From positions 1-39,899 of the forward strand of contig CAJUCW010000033.1 in assembly GCA_910585275.1 (NCBI GenBank): a stretch of 39,899 nt of DNA. Direction: 5' to 3'. Position numbers and translations under genes: made by a program. The stretch comes from an uncultured Muribaculaceae bacterium (GTDB lineage: Bacteria > Bacteroidota > Bacteroidia > Bacteroidales > Muribaculaceae). Numbering within the stretch: the first letter of the stretch is position 1; each line of letters opens with the position of its first letter. The notes below the pieces were generated by a model that ran no database searches, had not been told where the DNA came from, and saw only the letters and a program-made list of their open reading frames with translations. Positions 32,693 through 39,899 of this stretch are shown here, one piece after another.

Positions 32693-33127
32693 ATGACAGC
32701 TCTCAAAATGAAACGTCTTTTCTTAGACACCAATTTTATAATCGACTACTTCGTAAGACCGGATTCAAACGAGTATGCCGAGAAGTTGTTAATATTTGGA
32801 AAGGAAAATGGGATTTCCTTCTATATATCATTTCTTACAGTCGCAAATTTTGCATATATTTTGAGAAAGATGCCAAAACAAAATCTTTTATCATTGATAG
32901 AAAGAATCTGTGAGACATTCATCGTCGTATGCAATACCAAAAACCAAATAAATCGCACATTTTTACTTACAGCACCCGATTTTGAAGATGCATTGCAATA
33001 TGAGACAGCATTGGATGGGAACTGTGATTGTATCATTACAAGAAATCAGAAAGATTTTACCTTTTCTAAAATTCCCATACTGTCCGCTGAAGAATTTTTA
33101 AAGCAGTACGATTTGTCTATTATATAA
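32693..33127 (+). CDS. PIN-domain ribonuclease toxin (VapC-like)
   Basis: PIN toxins are Mg2+-dependent endoribonucleases. The start of the fold, KRLFLDTNFIIDYFVRPDS, carries the first catalytic Asp, and the C-terminal DGNCDCIITRNQKDFTFSKI supplies the late acidic residue and the conserved TRNxKDF motif; an internal acidic pair (APDFEDAL) fits the third position. The length (144 aa) is normal. The ATG at 32693 is used; ATG 32708 (MKRLFLD) is an equally good start. The stop codon directly abuts that of the convergent pgeF (33128) with no gap. Confidence 0.85.
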   Translation: MTALKMKRLFLDTNFIIDYFVRPDSNEYAEKLLIFGKENGISFYISFLTVANFAYILRKMPKQNLLSLIERICETFIVVCNTKNQINRTFLLTAPDFEDALQYETALDGNCDCIITRNQKDFTFSKIPILSAEEFLKQYDLSII

Positions 33128-33838
33128 TCAATGATTGAGGCGAATCCAGGAGACGATGCGCTTCGTTTCGCCGGGATTACGCCGCCACGACGGGAGAAAT
33201 GCCTCTTTGCCATTGTCAGGACAGACCGAGGTGTGACGCGTGCATGCAGGATGCTGCATGAAGTTGGCAACGGCCATACCTTCGCCAACGAGAAGTGAGA
33301 AATTAGCCAATCCCAAGTCGAGATGGGGCTTCTGCGGATTAAACCTACTCCGGGTGAGGGAGTCATACCAATCACCCCGAATCAGACTTCCGCCAAATCC
33401 CGCTTCACGGAACCTCTCCGCAAGATCTTCGTCTATCTCGTAACAGGTTTTACATATATGCGGACCGATTCTCACTATAATCCCTTCCGGATCCGCTCCC
33501 ATATCGACAAGCTTACGGAACGTTTTCGACGCAATCCCCGCTATGGTTCCTTTCCAACCGGCATGCACCGCCGCCACCGCTTCGATGCCCGGCGCATACA
33601 TGAGTATCGGCACACAGTCGGCAGTCCGGATGCCGATAGCCACACCTTTCAACCGGGTGACAAGAGCATCCGTTTCAGGGAAAATCCGGTCATTTTCAGT
33701 CAACAAACCGATATTTGCCGTGTGCGTCTGCTGCGGCAAAACCACTTCCCGTTCTTCGAGAGGATCGTCCCCGTCGTCAACCGGAGCAACATAGCCCCAT
33801 TGCGCACCGGGCGCAAGGTCAAATTCTTCTGTAATCAT
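33128..33838 (-). CDS. pgeF: PgeF/YfiH-family multicopper-like purine nucleoside phosphorylase
   Basis: YfiH/PgeF proteins (formerly called laccase-domain or polyphenol oxidase) cleave purine nucleosides and are linked to peptidoglycan fidelity. Family motifs are LPQQTHTANIG, IGIRTADCVPILMYAPG, AAVHAGWKGTIAGI, IGPHICKTCYEIDEDL and the C-terminal HTSVCPDNGKEAFLPSWRRNPGETKR (core SWRRNPGETKR). The Cys and His of ADCVP and HAGWKG are the metal ligands. Length 236 aa, typical. Its start overlaps the stop of the upstream PHP gene by 4 bp, so the two are coupled. Confidence 0.92.
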   Translation of the reverse strand: MITEEFDLAPGAQWGYVAPVDDGDDPLEEREVVLPQQTHTANIGLLTENDRIFPETDALVTRLKGVAIGIRTADCVPILMYAPGIEAVAAVHAGWKGTIAGIASKTFRKLVDMGADPEGIIVRIGPHICKTCYEIDEDLAERFREAGFGGSLIRGDWYDSLTRSRFNPQKPHLDLGLANFSLLVGEGMAVANFMQHPACTRHTSVCPDNGKEAFLPSWRRNPGETKRIVSWIRLNH

Positions 33839-34548
33839 GATTTGGAAATATATTTCCTGAACTCCTCTACCGAGCGGTTGATTATCAGCCCTTCCGGAAA
33901 TTCCGTCTCCGCAAGCAAGGGATAAAGGTATTCATAGTTGGCGATATCGAACGAGATATGGGCGTCGCTGCCGAGAATCACCGGCACTTCATAGCGCTTG
34001 CTCAGACGGAGCAATTCAAGATTGTTGTCGCGAGCCGTGAGCTTATGCCTTATCGGTTTCAGCGAGCTGTTGTTGATTTCAAGAAGGGTATGGCTCTCTT
34101 TTGCGGCTATGACCATCGGCTCGAAATCAAGATCCGCCGTACCGTCGCCCGGATGGCTGATGATGTTGACGTAAGGGTTGCGGATGGCGGCTATCATGCC
34201 GGCGGTGTTCTCCTCCTTCGTGCCCCACTTATAGCAAAGCGAATGGATGCCGGCTATGCGGAGATCGAGACGCGACATCATTTCGTCGTCCATGTCGAGG
34301 GTGCCTTTCCCGTCAAGAATGTTTATCTCAGCACCCAGCATCAGCTGCACGCCATACATCGTGCGCGGAACCACGTGCAGATTACGGAAATAGATGGGTG
34401 CGCACGTGCCAGGAATGCCCGGGGCATGCTCGGTGATGCCAAGAAGCCGGAGCCCCTTTTCCGCAGCAGCCGCGGCCATCTCCTGTATGGTGCTGAATGC
34501 ATGCCCGCTCGCTATGGTGTGGGTGTGCATGTCGAGTTCGATGTTCAT
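33835..34548 (-). CDS. PHP-domain metal-dependent phosphatase (YcdX-like)
   Basis: PHP proteins form a trinuclear metal site that hydrolyses phosphoesters. The sequence shows DMHTHTIASGHAFSTIQEM (first His pair and Asp), LLGITEHAPG, MLGAEINILDGKG, RIAGIHSLCY, NIISHPGDG, LLEINNSSL and a final ILGSDAHISFDIAN, in the order of the YcdX subgroup. Length 237 aa, close to YcdX. It is expressed from a consensus promoter about 55 bp upstream and is translationally coupled to pgeF. The physiological substrate is not established. Confidence 0.88.
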   Translation of the reverse strand: MNIELDMHTHTIASGHAFSTIQEMAAAAAEKGLRLLGITEHAPGIPGTCAPIYFRNLHVVPRTMYGVQLMLGAEINILDGKGTLDMDDEMMSRLDLRIAGIHSLCYKWGTKEENTAGMIAAIRNPYVNIISHPGDGTADLDFEPMVIAAKESHTLLEINNSSLKPIRHKLTARDNNLELLRLSKRYEVPVILGSDAHISFDIANYEYLYPLLAETEFPEGLIINRSVEEFRKYISKS

Positions 34549-34602
34549 AACTACCTGTTTTTAAACGTAAGGCATCCGGCAATCATACGGATAACCATGC
34601 TG

Positions 34603-34633
34603 CAAAATTACTCAAAAAACATCCCACCTCAAA
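34603..34633 (-). promoter_or_regulatory. Promoter of the PHP phosphatase-pgeF pair
   Basis: On the minus strand TTTG (34630-34633), a 19-bp spacer and TAATTTTG (34603-34610) fit the Bacteroidetes consensus exactly, with a leader of about 50 nt. Confidence 0.75.
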
Positions 34634-34683
34634 ATCAGACGTATCCTTTGAAATAAAAACTGACAAAAAGGCGTTAATTCGGT

Positions 34684-35772
34684 ATGAAAACAGCATTGAT
34701 TACCGGCGTGACCGGACAAGACGGCAGCTACCTCTCCGAATTCCTTCTGGAGAAAGGTTATGACGTGCATGGCACAATCCGCCGCTCCTCGGTGGATTTC
34801 CGCGAACGTATAGCACACCTCGAAGGGCATCCCAACTTCCATCTGCATTATGCCGACCTCGGCGATTCGATGTCGATAATGCAAGTGATAGGCAAGACCC
34901 GTCCCGACGAGATTTACAATCTCGCGGCACAAAGCCATGTGCAGGTGAGCTTCGACTCTCCGGAATATACCGCCAACGTCGATGCCACCGGAGTGCTGCG
35001 CATTCTCGAAGCCGTAAGGCTCTGCGGGCTTGCCGGGAAAACACGCATCTACCAGGCTTCCACTTCCGAACTCTACGGAAAGGTGGAGGAAGTGCCACAG
35101 AACGAAAAAACACCCTTCCACCCCTATTCCCCCTACGCAGTTGCGAAACTCTACGGATTCTGGATTGTGAAGGAATATCGCGACGCCTACAACATGTATT
35201 GCTGTTCCGGCATACTTTTCAACCACGAGAGCGAACGACGCGGCGAGACGTTCGTGACCCGCAAAATCACCCTCGCGGCCGCAAGGATTGCGCAAGGAAA
35301 GCAGGAAAAGCTTTATCTCGGCAACCTTTCAAGCCTCCGCGACTGGGGATATGCCCATGATTACGTGGAGTGCATGTGGCTCATACTCCAGCAGCCGCGT
35401 CCTGACGACTATGTAATCGCCACCGGCGAACAGCATTCAGTGCGCGAATTCTGTCTCCTCGCTTTCAAAAGAGCAGGCATAGAACTCGTGTTTGAAGGGG
35501 AAGGCGAAAACGAGAAAGGGATTGACGCAAAAACAGGCAAAGTGCTCGTGGAAGTATCGCCCGATTTCTACCGTCCTACCGATGTGGTCAATCTTTGGGG
35601 CGACCCTTCGAAAGCAAAGAAGGAACTTGGATGGGACCCCAAGAAAACCACCTTCGAACAACTCGTCAACCTCATGGTCGATGCCGACATGGCGAAGGTG
35701 GCTGTAGAAAGGGCCGGCGACCACGTGCGCACCAACCTTGCGGAATACCTTGAAAAAGGAATCGTAAAATAA
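34684..35772 (+). CDS. gmd: GDP-mannose 4,6-dehydratase
   Basis: Gmd converts GDP-D-mannose to GDP-4-keto-6-deoxymannose, the entry to GDP-L-fucose and related deoxysugars for surface glycans. Motifs are the NADP-binding TGVTGQDGSYLSEFLL (residues 8-23), IRRSS, YNLAAQSHVQVSFDSPEYT, catalytic Tyr151/Lys155 (SPYAVAKLY), FNHESERRGETFVTRKIT and DWGYAHDYVECMW. Length 362 aa, standard. In Bacteroidales gmd is usually followed by the epimerase-reductase fcl; here an exported glycosidase follows instead, so the partner enzyme must be elsewhere. Confidence 0.96.
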   Translation: MKTALITGVTGQDGSYLSEFLLEKGYDVHGTIRRSSVDFRERIAHLEGHPNFHLHYADLGDSMSIMQVIGKTRPDEIYNLAAQSHVQVSFDSPEYTANVDATGVLRILEAVRLCGLAGKTRIYQASTSELYGKVEEVPQNEKTPFHPYSPYAVAKLYGFWIVKEYRDAYNMYCCSGILFNHESERRGETFVTRKITLAAARIAQGKQEKLYLGNLSSLRDWGYAHDYVECMWLILQQPRPDDYVIATGEQHSVREFCLLAFKRAGIELVFEGEGENEKGIDAKTGKVLVEVSPDFYRPTDVVNLWGDPSKAKKELGWDPKKTTFEQLVNLMVDADMAKVAVERAGDHVRTNLAEYLEKGIVK

Positions 35773-35880
35773 ACTTGCTTACAGCAAGGCACTACCTTCC
35801 CCTCCCCTACCTTCTGCACCCCTCTTTTCTTCCGGACAATAATCGTAATTTCCGTTTCTCAACCTTTATATATTCTAATC

Positions 35881-37710
35881 ATGAAATTGATTTTTTACAC
35901 AGTGCTTGCCTTTATGGCAACCCTATTTTTCCTATCGCCGCTCCCTTCGGCAGCGGCAAACCAAACCGTACCCAGGCCCGAATATCCGCGTCCACAGTTC
36001 GAACGGCAGGACTGGGTCAACCTCAACGGCGAATGGAGCTATGCCTTCGACTTCGGCAAATCGGGCATGGACCGTAAACTTTACGATGCAAAGGGGTTCG
36101 ACGACAAAATCACCGTTCCTTTCTGTCCGGAAAGCAAGCTTTCGGGCGTGCGCCATGTGGATTTCATCCCGGCCATGTGGTATCACCGCAAAATACGCAT
36201 CCCCGAAGAATGGAAAGGACGCGACGTGATGCTCAACTTCGGCGGTGTAGATTATTTCAGCGCGGTCTATATCGACGGCAAACTTGTAGGACGGCATTGG
36301 GGCGGAAGCTCTTCGTTCGGCCATGACATAACCAAATTCGTGGCCGACGGCAAGGAACACGACCTCGTGGTCAGGGTGGAAGACGACAATCGGAAAGGCA
36401 CACAGACAAAGGGAAAACAGTCTTCACTATACCATTCGCACGGGTGCGACTATACGCGCACCACTGGGATATGGCAGACCGTATGGATGGAACCTGTTGA
36501 CAACTTAGGGTTCGCTTCCGCATACATCATCCCCGACCTTGACCGGAAACGGTTTGTGGTGGAGCCGACATTCCGCAACCTTGCCCCCGGCATGAGGGTG
36601 GAGGCCGTGGTGCGCGACGGCTCGAAAACCGTGGCTCGCGCTTCCGAAAAAGCGGGTCCGCATATGAGGATGGAATTGCCTGTAAAGAATGTAAAGACAT
36701 GGTCGCCTGAATCGCCGTTCCTTTACGACATCGACCTTACAGTATATGACGGCTCGGGGAAAGCGGTTGACAAAGTGTCGTCTTATGCGGGCATGCGCAA
36801 GGTGCATCAGGAAGGCAACCGCCTATACCTCAACAACGAGCCATACTTTCTGCGCCTTGTGCTCGACCAGGGGTTTTACCCCGACGGCGTGTGGACCGCA
36901 CCGACCGATGCCGACCTCAAGCGCGACATTGAGATGAGCATGGCCGCCGGTTTCAACGGCGCACGCCTGCATCAGAAGGTGTTTGAAGAGCGTTTCCATT
37001 ATTGGGCCGATAAGCTCGGTTATCTCACATGGGGTGAATCGGCAAGCTGGGGGGCCAACACCAACAACATCGAGGCGGCGCGTAATTTCCTCACGGAATG
37101 GGAAAACGTGGTGATGCGCGACCGCAACCATCCTTCCATCATTGCCTGGACTCCTTTCAACGAAACCTGGGAACGTCCTTCCGACAGCGAACAGGCAATG
37201 CAACACGACCGCCTGCTGACCGACGTGTATAATCTCACCCATCATCTCGACTATCGCCCGGTCAACGAGACAAGCGGCAACTACCACGTTATCACCGACC
37301 TATGGACGGTGCATAACTACGAACAGGACCCTGCAAAACTTGCGGAATATTTCAAGATAAAAGATGACGGCCGCTATCCGCAGCTCGACCCAAAGCGGGA
37401 GGTGAGCTACGGCGGACAGCCCTTCCTCATCGACGAATACGGCGGCATCAAATGGATCGACGGAAGCCAATATGCCGACAATTCATGGGGCTACGGCAAC
37501 GCCCCGCGTTCGCTTGAAGAACTCTACGACCGTCTCGAACGCCTTACGGACGTGATTCTCGAAGTGCCATACATGACCGGTTACTGCTACACCCAGCTCA
37601 CCGACGTGGAGCAGGAGCAGAACGGCATCTACAACTACGACCGCACCGCGAAATTCGACATGGACCGCATCCGCAAAATCTTCAGTAAAGTCCCCCAAGG
37701 CTTCAAATAA
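35881..37710 (+). CDS. Exported glycoside hydrolase family 2 enzyme
   Basis: The signal peptide (MKLIFYTVLAFMATLFFLSPLPSAAA) is followed by the GH2 jelly-roll sugar-binding domain (RQDWVNLNGEWSYAFDF, MWYHRKIRIPEEWKGRDVML), an immunoglobulin-like domain (residues of about 205-310) and the TIM barrel. The acid/base is Glu428 (TPFNETWE) and the probable nucleophile Glu519 (FLIDEYGG). Length 609 aa, short for beta-galactosidases and typical of the compact GH2 group in Bacteroidetes. The specificity cannot be read from sequence (beta-galactosidase, glucuronidase, mannosidase and others share the fold). It lies 108 bp after gmd and ends at a strong hairpin. Export to the periplasm is expected. Confidence 0.9.
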   Translation: MKLIFYTVLAFMATLFFLSPLPSAAANQTVPRPEYPRPQFERQDWVNLNGEWSYAFDFGKSGMDRKLYDAKGFDDKITVPFCPESKLSGVRHVDFIPAMWYHRKIRIPEEWKGRDVMLNFGGVDYFSAVYIDGKLVGRHWGGSSSFGHDITKFVADGKEHDLVVRVEDDNRKGTQTKGKQSSLYHSHGCDYTRTTGIWQTVWMEPVDNLGFASAYIIPDLDRKRFVVEPTFRNLAPGMRVEAVVRDGSKTVARASEKAGPHMRMELPVKNVKTWSPESPFLYDIDLTVYDGSGKAVDKVSSYAGMRKVHQEGNRLYLNNEPYFLRLVLDQGFYPDGVWTAPTDADLKRDIEMSMAAGFNGARLHQKVFEERFHYWADKLGYLTWGESASWGANTNNIEAARNFLTEWENVVMRDRNHPSIIAWTPFNETWERPSDSEQAMQHDRLLTDVYNLTHHLDYRPVNETSGNYHVITDLWTVHNYEQDPAKLAEYFKIKDDGRYPQLDPKREVSYGGQPFLIDEYGGIKWIDGSQYADNSWGYGNAPRSLEELYDRLERLTDVILEVPYMTGYCYTQLTDVEQEQNGIYNYDRTAKFDMDRIRKIFSKVPQGFK

Positions 37711-37762
37711 AACTTTTACAAACTCGCCAAAGCTTCTTGATGCAGTATGCGCAAAATGACAT

Positions 37763-37810
37763 CGGCAAATTAGCGAATTACGCTGTAAATCGCTAATTTG
37801 CCGATTATTT
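37763..37810 (+). terminator. Terminator after the GH2 gene
   Basis: A perfect 14-bp inverted repeat, CGGCAAATTAGCGA (37763-37776) and TCGCTAATTTGCCG (37790-37803), is followed by ATTATTTTT. Confidence 0.85.
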
Positions 37811-37856
37811 TTCGTAACTTTACACTTTAGAGCGTGTTCCTTAAACCGAGACACCA

Positions 37857-38749
37857 ATGAACAAAATAGAAAACAACATTAACAACTCCCACCCTGATAC
37901 GGAGAATGAAATTATTCTATATCAGCCTGATTCTACTCTGTCATTGGATGTCAGAGTGGAGAATGAATCTGTGTGGCTGAATCGAAATCAGATTGCATTA
38001 TTGTTTGATAGGGATGTAAAAATATCGGTAAGCATATCAACAATGCGCTTAAAGAAGAATTGGATAGACTTTCAGTTATCGCAAAATTTGCGACAACTGC
38101 ATCTGATGGCAAGACTTATCAGGTGGAATACTATAATATAGAGATGATTACCTCTATTGGATATCGGGTAAAATCCAAACGTGGAGTCCAATTCAGAGTC
38201 TGGGCAAACAAGATATTGAAAGATTATCTTTTGCGTGGTTACAGCGTCAATCAGCGACTGTTATATATGGAGAGCCGCATTGACCGGCGTTTGTTGGAGC
38301 ACGATAAAAGGCTTGATGAGTTGACCGATAAGGTTGATTTCTTCATCCGAACCTCCCTGCCTCCAAAAGAAGGTGTATTCTTCAATGGACAGATATTTGA
38401 TGCGCATGAATTTATCTGCCGTCTTATCAAGAGCGCGAATAATAGGATTATTCTTATTGACAACTATGTCGATGAATCAGTGTTAGTGCAACTTGATAAT
38501 CGTAATGCAGATGTGTCGGCTGTAATATACACAGGAGAGATAAGCCGCACATTCCGTCAAAGCGTCAACCGGCATAACCGTCAGTATGCACCCATAGATA
38601 TAAGGACCGCAGACCGGATCCATGACCGATTTCTGATTATTGACGATACGCTTTATCATATAGGGGCATCCATTAAGGACCTTGGCAAGAAACTTTTTGC
38701 ATTCTCAAAACTGGAAATTTCCCCGGACTATATTCTCGATAATATTTGA
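37857..38749 (+). pseudogene. RhuM-family protein with a phospholipase-D-like C terminus, frameshifted
   Basis: The N-terminal part (ENEIILYQPDSTLSLDVRVE, then WLNRNQIALLFDRDVK) is RhuM-like. After an AAAAAT run at 38018-38023 the frame shifts by one missing base, and the other frame continues exactly as the family does (IGKHINNALKEELDRL, TASDGKTYQVEYYNIEMITS, GYRVKSKRGVQFRVWANKIL). The C-terminal part resembles half of a phospholipase-D/HKD nuclease fold (IILIDNYVDESVLVQL, HDRFLIIDDTLYHIGASIKD). With the base restored the product would be about 298 residues. It may be a true pseudogene, a phase switch or a sequencing error. The AT-rich composition suggests transfer. Confidence 0.8.
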
Positions 38750-38831
38750 GGTCAGAAAAACTTTTTCCTTGCTCACATGTAATTTTTTTTTTATTTCGCG
38801 TTTAATAATAAAAATTTCAAATATAAATCAC

Positions 38832-38999
38832 ATGAATGAAAATTGGTTTGTATATATAGTAATTGCGGTAGTTGCATTCCTTATGTATTGGGGTTGCGAC
38901 AAGTTGCAAATCCTAAAGTCGAAGCCCTTACGTATCTTCGTCGTTCTTCTCATTTCTTCCGTAATCTGCTGGGTTATTTACGACCTTCTCATCTCTTGA
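38832..38999 (+). CDS. Small two-helix membrane protein
   Basis: The 55-residue product starts MNENWFVYIVIAVVAFLMYW and continues with a short basic loop (LQILKSKPLR) and a second hydrophobic stretch (IFVVLLISSVICWVIYDLL). Both helices are about 18 residues. I do not recognise the family. The start at 38832 is chosen because it follows an AT-rich, Bacteroides-like upstream region. It lies in a decaying AT-rich segment, so it could be cargo or debris; the intact hydrophobic pattern favours a real gene. Confidence 0.5.
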   Translation: MNENWFVYIVIAVVAFLMYWGCDKLQILKSKPLRIFVVLLISSVICWVIYDLLIS

Positions 39000-39049
39000 T
39001 TGAAGAGAGCCAACATCTTAATCCAAGCGACAATGGATTGAAAAGAAAA

Positions 39050-39087
39050 GTCCATAACTTGTGGTTGGATTTCACAAAGTTATGGAC
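39050..39087. terminator. Long hairpin, possible bidirectional terminator
   Basis: GTCCATAACTT (39050-39060) and AAGTTATGGAC (39077-39087) pair perfectly, with a further GTG/CAC pair inside. There is no strong T-run, so termination is only possible. Confidence 0.45.
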
Positions 39088-39111
39088 GTATGATGTACGC
39101 TAAAAGACGCT

Positions 39112-39333
39112 TTATTTGCAGTTAACCTTTATAGCCCCAATAATGCCATTGTTATTACTTGGAATAATTGAGAGTGAACTATCCGTTAGGGTTAGTTTGC
39201 CTTCCTGAATACACAACTTGGAGTTTTCTCCCACATCTGTCAGATATAGATAAGTTACATCACCTTGTTCCCCACTCATGGTAACAATTAGCATGTCATT
39301 TGAGCCGTTTTCATTTGGCGTGCAATATAACAC
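39112..39333 (-). CDS. Short unrecognised ORF, possibly a remnant
   Basis: The frame gives MLYCTPNENGSNDMLIVTMS, then a beta-rich pattern (TYLYLTDVGENSKLCIQEGK, SLSIIPSNNNGIIGAIKV) and stop. The alternating hydrophobic pattern looks like the C-terminal part of a beta-sandwich protein, and the CTPNENGSND start is probably not the original one. No neighbour helps. It is weakly supported as a functional gene. Confidence 0.35.
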   Translation of the reverse strand: MLYCTPNENGSNDMLIVTMSGEQGDVTYLYLTDVGENSKLCIQEGKLTLTDSSLSIIPSNNNGIIGAIKVNCK

Positions 39334-39583
39334 CTTCGATTATCTCACAGAAAAGGGTCTTAATGATATTGTCGACTTCTTCCGGAATAAATGCAATATG
39401 CTTAACAGCACTATTGGGAATCCCACCCAATGTCGTGATGAAGTGAACGGGGCATAGTGATTACAAGGCGATGAAGCCATATATTGACATTGCTGACAGC
39501 ATCAAGATCAATGCAATGAGTCGTTTCGACTGATTATCTGACACTTATTACGATTATATCAATTTTTTTGTTATTTTTGCATT
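39334..39583 (+). pseudogene. Fragmented coding debris
   Basis: Two short protein-like stretches without starts are visible on the plus strand: FDYLTEKGLNDIVDFFRN (from about 39337) ending at a stop near 39460, and YKAMKPYIDIADSIKINAMS (from about 39462) ending at 39532. They suggest a broken gene. No family is recognised. TATTTTTG (39572-39579) resembles a -7 element for the next gene. Confidence 0.35.
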
Positions 39584-39892
39584 ATGAATGAGAATACCCC
39601 TATTCCGCTTGCGCCATCATCGCAAGAAAATGAGATAATACTTTACCTGCCGGATTCTACCGTAAAGATTGAAGTCCGTCTGGTGAATGAAACTGTGTGG
39701 TTGTCCCAGCAACAGATTGCCGACTTGTTTGGAGTAAAACAGCCTGCAATTTCGAAGCACCTGAAAAACATTTTTGAGAGTGGAGAGCTTGTCGAAGCTT
39801 CAGTTCATTCCATTTTGGAATATACTGCCAACGATGGGAAAGAATGGGTCAACGGATTTTTCCGGTGGGCGGAGAAGATGTCAAGAGTATAG
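39584..39892 (+). pseudogene. Truncated RhuM-family protein
   Basis: The first 90 or so residues are RhuM-like and paralogous to the gene at 37857 (ENEIILYLPDSTVKIEVRLV, VWLSQQQIADLFGVKQPAIS, KHLKNIFESGELVEASV). After YTANDGK, where the family continues with a YxVExYN segment, the frame runs into unrelated residues (EWVNGFFRWAEKMSRV) and stops at 39892. It is only about a third of the usual length of some 300 residues or more. It could be a 3'-deleted gene, a frameshift or a fusion at an indel; the window ends 7 bp later. Confidence 0.65.
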
Positions 39893-39899
39893 TGTAGCC

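Noticed and set aside
37797..37822. Promoter for the frameshifted RhuM gene (TTTG ... TAACTTTA)
   Set aside because: The spacer is only 14 bp, and the TTTG belongs to the terminator stem.
38843..39103. Overlapping ORF in another frame of the small membrane protein
   Set aside because: The competing frame has two clean hydrophobic helices and a better start; this one has mixed composition and runs into a hairpin.

Overview
The window looks like chromosomal DNA from a Bacteroidales bacterium, most likely a Muribaculaceae-type gut commensal (inference). The evidence is a SusC/SusD pair, type V (FimA/Mfa1-class) fimbrial genes, DUF1573 and DUF5053 families, a GlsB-type acyltransferase, and several promoters of the Bacteroidetes form TTTG-N19/20-TAnnTTTG. 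Core genes are fairly GC-rich. The right end (32.4-33.1 kb and 37.8 kb onward) is visibly AT-richer and looks accessory.

Layout. 0-5.4 kb: a SusC/SusD/surface-lipoprotein utilisation locus whose SusC lacks its N-terminal region. 5.5-8.4 kb: a MeaB-type GTPase and two DUF1573 exported proteins, all on the minus strand. 8.5-12.2 kb: a GlsB-like acyltransferase, then a tightly overlapping trio (LegB-type dehydratase, ATP-grasp enzyme, acylneuraminate-type cytidylyltransferase) that looks like part of a nonulosonic-acid or related surface-sugar pathway. 12.3-14.4 kb: RecQ. 14.9-27.4 kb: a seven-gene minus-strand fimbrial operon running DUF3575, OmpA-like/DUF3868-type, Mfa1-like shaft, Mfa2-like anchor, and three large lipoproteins (probable accessory and tip proteins). 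A roughly 340-nt structured leader behind a consensus promoter precedes it.

27.7-31.0 kb: tRNA-Pro(UGG) with a compact integrative element of about 3.2 kb inserted in its 3' end. It is bounded by 23-bp perfect repeats (72 bp with 8 mismatches overall). Inside are a tyrosine recombinase, a small basic protein, a noncoding block with interleaved inverted repeats, a promoter with a palindromic operator driving a 44-codon ORF, a DUF5053-like small protein, and a gene remnant cut at the right attachment site. 31.2-37.7 kb: housekeeping and surface genes (CorA, PIN toxin-antitoxin pair, PgeF/YfiH, PHP phosphatase, GDP-mannose dehydratase, exported GH2). 37.8-39.9 kb: a decaying AT-rich region with a frameshifted RhuM/phospholipase-D-like gene, a small membrane protein, ORF debris and a second, truncated RhuM-like gene.

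Intergenic repeats are prominent: REPIN-like palindromes, 9-bp AACCAGAAC-type tandem arrays in inverted pairs, and ATTATGCATT-type and GATTAGC-type low-complexity tracts. The least explained items are the structured fimbrial leader RNA and the miniature integrative element with its structured core. All family assignments come from reading the sequence; no database search was run.
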